Source: Cafeteria roenbergensis (taxonomy: Eukaryota; Sar; Bigyra; Bicosoecida; Cafeteriaceae). Taken from it: 64,000 bases of DNA. A model generated the notes under the pieces. It was not told the DNA's origin and did not search any database. It saw only the letters and a list, made by a program, of their open reading frames with translations. A program made the position numbers and the translations under genes. Shown in pieces: positions 41,334 to 50,800 of the stretch (the first letter of the stretch is position 1; each line of letters starts with the position of its first letter). Location: assembly GCA_008330645.1 (NCBI GenBank), contig VLTN01000022.1, forward strand, positions 420,822 through 484,821, given 5' to 3'.

Positions 41334-41833
41334 CCAAGACGCAGCCGTGTCACAATATTGGGCAAACTTCCAATATGTCGTCCTGAGCTTTCTGCCGAGC
41401 CTCGAGGAGAGAGGCCGGCTCCGGCCGCCGCGGCCGGATGGCAGCGCAACTTCCCGGGCAGCCAGTGGCTCGCTCCAGGAAGCGAATCGGGGGTGCATGG
41501 CGGGCGGGAGTCTGTGGTCTCGCCCGGAAGCATGCGGCCGGCGGGACCGGCACGTCGATCGGCCAGAGCGACGTGGCCCAGCTCCACCGTTTTCTTTCGT
41601 CGCTTGTTCCGCACCTTTTCGCCACACTCGCGCGCTGCAGGCCACGGACTCTCCCAGCATCCCGACCCAATCAAGTTGCTTGACTGCTCCAAGCTAGCCC
41701 CGTCCCTCTGACTGAATTCCTGAGAGCGCGCGGCGCAGCTGGGGAGGCGTGGCGGAACCCTGCGCGCCGCAGCCCCTGGCTTCACTTGCCGCCGCTGACT
41801 CCCGCCGTGCCCGTCACTGCCATCTCTGGGGCG
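41334..41833. other. Region between fucosyltransferase fragment and receptor-like gene
   Basis: 500 bp without a supportable gene. It presumably contains the promoter of the large receptor-like gene. It is modestly less GC-rich than flanking coding DNA. Confidence 0.4.
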
Positions 41834-44800
41834 ATGGTATCAGCCGTGGGAGGGTCTGCCAATCCGGTTCTGCGTCGGGCCTGGAGGACGCCAGCGCGGG
41901 TGGCAGCGCAGGGGCTGCTCCATTTTTCGCTATCGCTGCTGTTGCTTGCGCTTGCGCTTGCGCGCGGGCTTGCGGACGCGACAAATTCCACTGCGGTTCT
42001 GTGGAATAAGGAACGTGACGGGCACATGCGCACCCCGACCTCCTCGGTTGTGGGGTCGTTTCCCGTGTGGGCAGGCCTGCGCGCGACGGCTCTCGTCCAG
42101 GGCCTGCGCCCGCTGGAGACGGCACCCCTTGGACAACACCAGGTCGCGGCCAGGATTGCGTTTCGCATGCCTGGCAACGGGACGGCATCGGCAGCGCATG
42201 CGGCCGGGCTGGCTGCCTTGGCGGGTGGGCTAGCAAACAGCAGCTTCGCACCAGCTTCCAGCGCCGTCTGGGTCACGCTGCAGTTCGGCGACGCGTCGGC
42301 ACCAGTGTCTAACGCCACTCTGCTGCGGTGGGCAACCGCCGCAGTGGCGGCTCCGGGTGCCGTCGCCGGAAGCCTCGACTGGGAGCGCCGCAACGCCACC
42401 ATGGCAGCCATGCGGGCGCTGCTCGGCGAGCGAGTCGGCGGCGGCGGGCTGGCGTTCCCGCAAGGGGCTGCTGGGCCAGACGACGGACCTCTGCGCGCGT
42501 TGTTCCCGGACAACGGACGGGCTCGCCGCCTCCCTCGGGCAGATGGCTCGTGCGGAGCGGCATCGCTCACGGACAACATGGTCCACGAGGCGCGCGTTGC
42601 TGCAGGCACCCCGTCCATCGCGTTTGCCGGTGCGGGCAAGCGGCACGCAGGCGGGGAGTGTGTCGTAGACGCGCGATCGTTGCACGCTCCTGGCGCTGGC
42701 TCCCCGTGGGACCTGCCGGCGGGGGAGTTTGCGGACGCGGCCGTGCTCGTGCTGCTGCCCAGCCACGCCGGCAACGTCACCGGCCGGCGAGACCTTCGCA
42801 ACGCGCTCGCCCGCCCGCGCGTCGCTGGCTCGTGGGTGTGGTCCCCCGCCGAGCAGGCGTGGCGCAGCTGGCCGGGGGCGCGGGCCGCGGTCGTGGACCC
42901 GCCTGCAGCCTGGCTCGAGGGGGACGCCGCGGCCAACGCCGCCGCGGTCTCGGTGGCCCTGGGCATGAGCGACGCGTGGCCCATCTGGTCCCGCTGGCGC
43001 CTGCTGGAGTCAGGGAGGGAGCCGGCGACGATGCCGCGGCTGCGCGTGCGGGCGTTGGCGGAGGCACTCCGCCCCACAGCAAGCCGCAACAGCTCGGTGT
43101 GGACCGATGCCGGCAGCGTGGCTGAGTCGGATCTGAGCCTGTTGTCGACGATGATGCCTGCGCGACTGGCCGAGCCAGCGGTGGCGGTGCAGGCGGGTAC
43201 GTCCGTGTCGCTTGCGCTGCTCTCCAACGGCGACCTGCACTCGTGGGGACTCGGTGCCCAGGGCCAGCTAGGCCGAGGGCTCGCTGTTGCGATTGGGGGC
43301 ACTCTGGGTAGTTTGCCCACGATGCGGTCGGCCGTGCCCTTGGGGGGCTGGGCAGTCGGCGTGGCTGCTGGCGGTCGCCACGTCCTCGTGCTTCTCAGCG
43401 ACGGGGGGGTGCGCGCCTTTGGGCTGGGCTCCAGCGGCCAGCTGGGCTACGGGAGCAACGCCACTGTTGGCCACACGAGCGCCACGCTGCCGGCGCTCCT
43501 GCCCAAGGTGCCGTTGGGCGGGCGGGCGCTAGCCGTGGGCGCTGGCGGCTATCACAGCATCGTCACGATGGACAGTGGCGAGGTTTTGCCGTTCGGCCAA
43601 AACGACCACGGCCAGCTCGGTGTTGGCTCGACGGCCAACCGTGGCGACACGCCAGCCACCGTGCCCGCATCCATGGGCGCAATGCCGCTCGCTCTCGCAG
43701 CGCGGCAGGGAACCGGCGGGGCAGCCTTCACAGCGGTTGTGACGAGCGCTGGGAGCATCATTTTGGTTGGCTCGGCGGCCAAGGGGCAGCTTGCGACTGG
43801 CGGAATCGCCGACATCGGTGCTGATGAGTGGAAACCCGCCCCCCCGGTGGGAGTCTTCCCCACAGAGGGCAGGGTGGTCGCGGCTGCTACAGGCTCCGAG
43901 CACACAGTGTTGCTGACCGCGAAGGGACGCCTGTTGACTTTCGGCAGCAGCACCAGCGGCCAGCTGGGCCGCGATTCCACCACCCCTCTGGGAGACTCGG
44001 CCGAGGAGACGCTCCAACAGCTCAACTCCATCGAGCTTTGGCAGCCAGCCGTTGCAGTTGCAGCAGGAGGGCAAGCCTCAGCTGCTGTGCTCGCTGACGG
44101 AGGCATTGTCACCTTTGGCATGGGCACCCACGGCATGCTCGGGTTGGGAGACAATATCGCCGTGGGCAGCGGCGGCGGCAAATTTTCGCTTGCACAGGCG
44201 GGGATGGTGCCTCTTGGCAAGCGGGCAGTCGAAGCTTCCATGGGCGAGGACCACACGCTAGTGCTCTCCGACGCCGGCCAGGTGTTTGCCTTTGGCAAGA
44301 ACGTGCACGGTCAGCTGGGGACTGGCTCGACGGAGGGTCTGGGCGACAAGGGCAAGACCCGTGCCATCCTTGCCCTCAGCCCCGTCGAGCTGAGCAACTC
44401 AACGCAAGCATGGCGCACGGAGGTTCGCATCGCGCCGCAGCCCCGTGACGGGCCCACCAGCGAGGTGGTGGTCGGAGTCGCGATGGGAGGCTCTCACACC
44501 CTTGCGCTGCTCGAGGACGGGCGAGTGCGTCCATTTGGTGGGAATGCCAAGGGCCAGCTGGGCTTGGGCACGACCTCGTCCGTGCTGACAGCGCGAGACA
44601 CTCACCTGCCGACGCTCGACGTCGGCGGCGACGTCTCGGCAGTGGCTGCAGGAAATGCACACAGCATTGTGCTCAGGCGAGACGGGCAAGTGTTTGCGTT
44701 TGGCTTTGGCGCGGCCGGCCAGCTTGGCTACGAGTCGACCGCCAACGTGGGGGATGGCCCTTCCGCCATGCCCGCCAGCACGGGGGCGGTGGACTTTGGA

Positions 44801-47800
44801 GGGGCTCGCGCGGTTGCAATCGCCGCCGGCACGGAGCACAGCGCAGTCATCCTGTCTTCAGGGCTGCTGTACGCGTTCGGGTCGGGCTCATTCGGCCAGC
44901 TCGGCACCGGAAACTTGTTCAAAGTCGGCATTTCGGGCAGACCGGTGCTTGCTCATGGCAGAGTGCCGCTCGGTTCAGCACGCGCTGTAGCCGTCGCAGC
45001 AGGCTTCTATCACACCCTCGTTCTCCTCGAAGACGGCACAGTGCGATCGTTTGGCCGCGCATTTCATGGGCAGCTCGGCTACGGCAACACCACGGAGCTA
45101 GGAGGCACGGCTGCCACGACTCCTGAACACCTCGCGCCTGTGCCACTTGGGGGTGCGGCAGTTGCGCTGGCTGCAGGGTTCCATTTCAGCGCCGTCGTCC
45201 TTGCCGATGGCTCGTTGCGCACGTTTGGCAGAGGCTCGTCGGGCCAGCTGGGCTACGGCAGCACGGCAAATGCCGGCGGTGCAGCATCGACCACGCCGGC
45301 GCTGATGGGCCCTGTGCCCGTCGGCGGGGCGGCGCTGGCAGTTGCGTGCGGCGGCTACCACACCATTGTCCTCATGCTTGACGGCACCGTGGCCGCCATG
45401 GGCAACAACTCACAGGGACAACTGGGGCTGGCCAGCTTCCCCAGCGTCGGAGCAGACCCCAGTGCCCTGCCAAGGGACGCTGGCAACCTCGCGGTGGGCG
45501 GCAGGGCAGTTGCGGTGGCCGCCGGCGGCGGAACTTCTGCAGGCTCCTCGCGCAGCGCCGTCTTGCTCGAGGATGGCACCCTTCTGACCTTTGGCTCCAA
45601 CACGGACGGGGCAATCGGGGCCGGATCCGCCGCCAGCCGAGGCCAGGCAAGCAATTGGGCGTTCGCGTCTCTGAAAAATGATGCTTCGTTGCTTCTGGCG
45701 GACAGCGCCTTGGACAGGCCCCTCTCGCGCCCTTTGACAGCAGCGCCGCCGTACTTGCTGACCATGGGATCCCCGTCCCTCCCAGACATGTCCATTCGAA
45801 CGTACATGCGTTCTGCAGCCGGCGTTCGAGTGACGCCGACTGGCGACTGGCCGATGACCGCGGGCATCCACTTCGCGTCCGGCGCCAGCCCGGTTGACCT
45901 CGCCCCTGGCGCCGACGCAGCAACGCAAGCTTGTGCAATAGGGGTGGCGGGTCAAGTGCTGGGCTCGAGTTCCGTGGCATGTGGCTTCGAGGACGCGAGG
46001 CTGTGGCATGCGTTCGATGCCGCCCCGACAGTCAGCAGCGTGTCGCTGGCTGTGAATGGCGTGGAGTCAACAGAAGTGGACGCCAAGGGCGACCCGACGG
46101 CCGAGCTTCGGTTCAGCGTGGCGGGCGACTTTCATTGGGCAGCGCTGGAGCTCGGGCTCGGAGCGACGGGGGGAGCGCAAGAAGCCGCAGCCTGCGACGC
46201 CAGTGCCGAGGCACTCCGGGCGTTTTCGTCTTGGGGAGGCGGCTTTGTGACGGCAGAACTGCAAACTCGGGCCGTGGCTGCGGGCGCGGGGGCGATCCCG
46301 TCTTGCCGGCTGCTATCAACTGCAGAATTGCAGTGCTTCGGGCAGGTGCTCGGCGCTCGGAGCAACGAGTCAGACCCGATGGCGGTGGTGCTTTCGCCGC
46401 GCTGCTCTGCCCAGCAGTTTCGCAGCGTGTCGATTGTGCCGCTGCGGTTCCCAGGACCAGCAGTCGTCTCCGCTTGGCTTGAGGACGACGGAGCAACGCT
46501 GCAGGTGCTGGGCCGTGGCTTTGGATCCGGTTCCGAGGCACTCCCCGTCGTCAACGTGAACGGCTCTGGGGAATGTCTGCCTGTTGTTCGCCACAGCGAC
46601 TCCGAGCTTGCTTGCTCTCTGGGCCCAGGCGTTGGCGTTGACCAGCAGGTAGTGCTGCACATAGACGGGATGGTGGCTTCTGGCGCCGCGACTGTGACGT
46701 TTCCCGCCCCGGAGATCATCAGTGTGTCGCCCGCGTTCATATTGGCAGGTGAGCGAGGCGTCAACGTGACGGTGACTGGCAGGCACCTCCTGTTGACATC
46801 CGTGCCCGCCCACATCAACAGCAGCAGCAGCAGCAGCAGCGGCGGCAGCAGCGGCGGCGGCGCAGCGCTCGGCATCGACGCCCAACTGGAGGCAGCTGCT
46901 GCGCGAGGCGGCGGGCTTTGGATTGGCGGCCAGCCCTGCGAGGCAGAGCTGATCGTGGTCGTTCCCGGCTCGAAGATGCTCTGCACCGGCTTCGACGCGC
47001 CGGTGGCGTGGCCGGAAGCGCGAACCGTTCGCGTGTCCGTTGCGGGCCAGGTCGGCGTCGGCAAGCCGGGCGCGTTTGAGGGGGCGCCGCGGCCGCGGGT
47101 CTCCTTCGTCTCACTGACCGCTGGTGCCGGCGCTGCCGCCGAGTATCGGCCCGGCACCATGGTCTCCATCCGAGGCAGCGGCTTGGCGCCGTCGCCAGCC
47201 GGCGTGTCGGCGACCGTGCGCATCGGCGGGGTGGTTGCGGCGCCTGTGAACACAAGCAGGGCCAGCCAGGGAATCCTTGAGGTTCCTCTGCCCAGCGGAG
47301 TACAAGGCAAGGCAAGCGTGGTCGTGACGTCCGCCGCAGGCTTGCTGTCCAGCGATGCCCCCGGATCGGCGGCCGTCACTGTGATCATGGCTCCACCAGT
47401 GGTCGCGGCTGCAGCTGTGCGACCGCCTGGCGGCGACACGTTCGGCGAATGGCTTGGGCTGCCTGCCAGTCAGGCTGACGCGGGAGAGCCGGCCCCGCCT
47501 GCGGCGCTCAACGCCAGTGTGCGGCTTACCGGGCGAGGGCTTTTGCGAACGGGTGTGTCAGGCGTCCGCGTGGGTCCGCTGAACTGCCCCGACGTGGTTG
47601 TTCTGAGCGACACCAGCCTGGAGTGCACCGTGGTGGGCATCGAAAGCCTCCGCGGGCTCTTCCCAGCGGCAGATGATGCTCTGCCGGACAGGCTGTTCGT
47701 GTCTTTTGAGTGGCCGACCGCCGGCCAGCGCGTGGAGTCGGCAGACGCATGGGTTTCGCCTGACTGGCCGCCCGTAGTGTCTGCGGTCGCACCTGCCATC

Positions 47801-50800
47801 GCATCGCCAGGAGACGACGTGGTGGTGCTGGGTCGCCGGTTCGGACCGAGCGCCGGCCGGCCGGCGAGCGTGCAGATCGGCGGGCTGGCGTGCCCTGGGC
47901 TGCAGTGGGTCGCGTCGACAGTGCTGCGCTGCACTCTCCCAGCTGGCTACAGGCTGGAGTCGCTCCCCGACAGAGACGGGGACGCTCTGCACGTCCGTGT
48001 CACTTCAGCTCTGGGAGCCTCAACGATCAAGCCGCGCGCCATCCGGCTCTCAGGGTCCGTTGCAGCTTCGCTTGTCGGCGCTGAAGGCGGGGGACTGGAC
48101 CCGAACGAGGCGCTGGTGGTGTTGCCGTCCTCGGATGGGGACGTGATCGCGGTGGCTGCGGAATCAGGCGGCGCCCTCTGCATCGCCGCCGTCGGTCTTG
48201 GGGCTCAGGAGTGCGGCTTCGACGCCGCTGTTGCCGATTCTCCGCTGGCACTGGCGGGGGCCGGCGCCACCGCTGTCACCGCGCTGCTCGTGGGCGTGTC
48301 GAGGCAGTCTGTTCCGAGAAACGTGTCGGTGATGAAGTTTCCGGGCACCGGGGTCAAGGCGCCGTTCGGTGCTGCGGTTTCGCTTCGGCCGTGGTGCTCG
48401 TCGGCAGTTGCCGGGCAGTCTTTCGCCAGTCGCAATGTGTCCGTTGTTGTTCCAGCTGTCAACGTCAGCTGGACATGGTTTTCAACGGGCGTCATCCAGA
48501 CTCCGCTCGCCGTGGACCCGACTCCGCTCCCTCCCGTCAACGCCACCGTGACTATGGACCCGCCGGTGGGGCCCGGCATGGCCGCGCTCGTGGCCGACCG
48601 TCTGCTCTGCCAGGCAGCCCTGGCCAGACTTGCGACTGGCGAAGTGGTGGCCACGCTGCCTGCTCAGGTGTCGGCTGAGCCCGGCCAAAGCGGACGCAGG
48701 TGGGTGGTTCTCTTCGCCGCCCTGCCGCTGACATTCATCGAGGCAGGGGCTGGCTTTTCCGTGCGGGCGACCTGTACTTGGGTGCCCACAGGGCAGGTGC
48801 TGGAGCTGCCGCAGCTGACTGGCCGCGTGGCCAGACTGCGCACCAGTCTGTCTGCTGTGGATCCCGGCGCGGGTGTGGGTCCCGACGGGAAGCTTCTGCT
48901 GGTTTCTGGCGTCACTCGGCAGGTGCAGTTTCGCGTGGACGCCGGCTTGAGCGACTTCGGGGGCCTCGTCAAGCGGTCCCTGCGCTTGGAGGCGCCGCCC
49001 GCGCCTGCCTGGGCGCCAGGTGAGGCAGCGACCCAGGCCTGTGGGGCAGCCTTTCACGGCAGCCCCGGCAGCCCGGGTGCTGCCCCACGTTCGATCGGCA
49101 GCTCCAGCATGAGACTCCTTGGCCTGGGCACTGCCAGCGTGGCGGAGGAGGGGTCGGCGCTGCTCGAGCGAGCCCGGCCGGAGTGCGCGCTCCGCCTGTC
49201 GGGATCCGGGCTCCAGGCGCTCCCTGCAGTGGCTGAGGGAACGGAGGGCCTGGTGCTCTCGGCTGCCAACGAATGGACGGCCACCGTGCCCGTTGGCGTG
49301 AGCGGCGTCGGGGCCGGGACGGTGTCCGTCGAGTGCTCCGCGTGGGGCGGGCTGCAGAGCTGGTCGTCGACGTCTTCCGTCGCGCTGCGAACTGGCACGC
49401 TTGGCATGGCGATGTCGCAGACCGATGGCGGCGCGGCTGGCGACGCGGGCGGGGGCGGCAGCGGAGTTGCTTCTCGGCAGCTGGTGCTCTCCAGCGGGGC
49501 AAGCGGCTTCTCAGTGGTGCCGGCAGTGGAGCTGCGAGCGGTGGTGGCGGAGGCACCGGCGTGGCCTGTGGCCAACGCGGGGGGCATCAGCTGCGGCGTG
49601 GCCGTGCCTTCTTTGCCGGCGTCGACGACGCAGTCTGGGACGAAGACGCGGTTCTTCGCGTCTGTTCGGGCCGGCCCGACTGGGGCCATAGTTGGGGTCG
49701 TATTTGACGCGCTGGGCCTCGTTGGCGTCGCGAGCTACCCGCAGCTGGGGCAGCCGGTGGCGTTCAGCCTGCAGTGCGAGCACCCGGACGCCGGCCAGCT
49801 GCCGCCAGTGCAGGTGGAGACGGAGCTGGTGGGGCTGCGCGCGGCATGGGGGCGCGTCCCCGCAAAGGGGCTTCTCCCCTCCGCACGGCAGTGGGAGCCG
49901 TTCGACGTGGAGGTGTTCACCGGCGACGGCCGGCCGCTGGCAGTGCCCGGCGTGGCGTCGGCGGTCCGGTGCGTGGCCGCGGTGGGGAACGGGACGCGGC
50001 TGGAGGGGGCGTCGGCGGCGGGCGCCGCGCCGGACGCCGGCCGCGCCGCCGCCGAGGGCATGGTTGCCCGCGCGGAGTTCCGCGGGTTCGCGGTCACAGG
50101 GAAGCGGGGGGCGGCGTTCGAGCTGCGCGTGACGTGCTCCGTCGGGGACCTGCCCCTGCGGCCAGTGCTGGCGCACTCGTTCCGGCTGCAGGGCTGCTCG
50201 GCCGGGCAGCAGCCGCGCGAGGCGTCGGAGGACCTGTGCGAGGCCTGCGGCGCGGGCACGTACAGCGACGGGGGCGCAGGCGCCAGGTGCGTGCCCTGCC
50301 CCAAGACTGGCGCCAGCTGCGCGGGCGGCGTGCTGGAGCTCAGGCGTGGCTTCTACCGCCCGCCGGAGGCCGCGGGTCTGCCCTTTGACGGCTCGACGGA
50401 GCTGCACCCCTGCTTCAACGCGGAGGCGTGCACGCTCAACAGCACGGCCAGGCACTACGGCTGCGCGCCCGGGTACACCGGCCCGCTGTGCGGGGTGTGC
50501 ACGCCGGGCCACGCCCTGTTTGGTGAGGCCTGCGGCGAGTGCGGGCCGCCGTGGACAAACCTGGCCGTGGTGGCGGCGCTGGCGGCGGGGGTGCTGGCCG
50601 TCGCCTGCTACTTCGCCGTGCGCACCGCCATGTCGCACGCGTCGGCCAGGAGCGACCGGGCCATCGCGCTGCGGCTGCTGCTCTCGCACGCGCAGGGGCT
50701 GGGCGCGCTGGTGCTGTTCCGAGCCAAGGGCACGGCGCTGTTCCAGGCCGTTACGGGCTTTGTGAAGGAGGTTGGCACCACCCCCGCGTCCTGGGGGCCG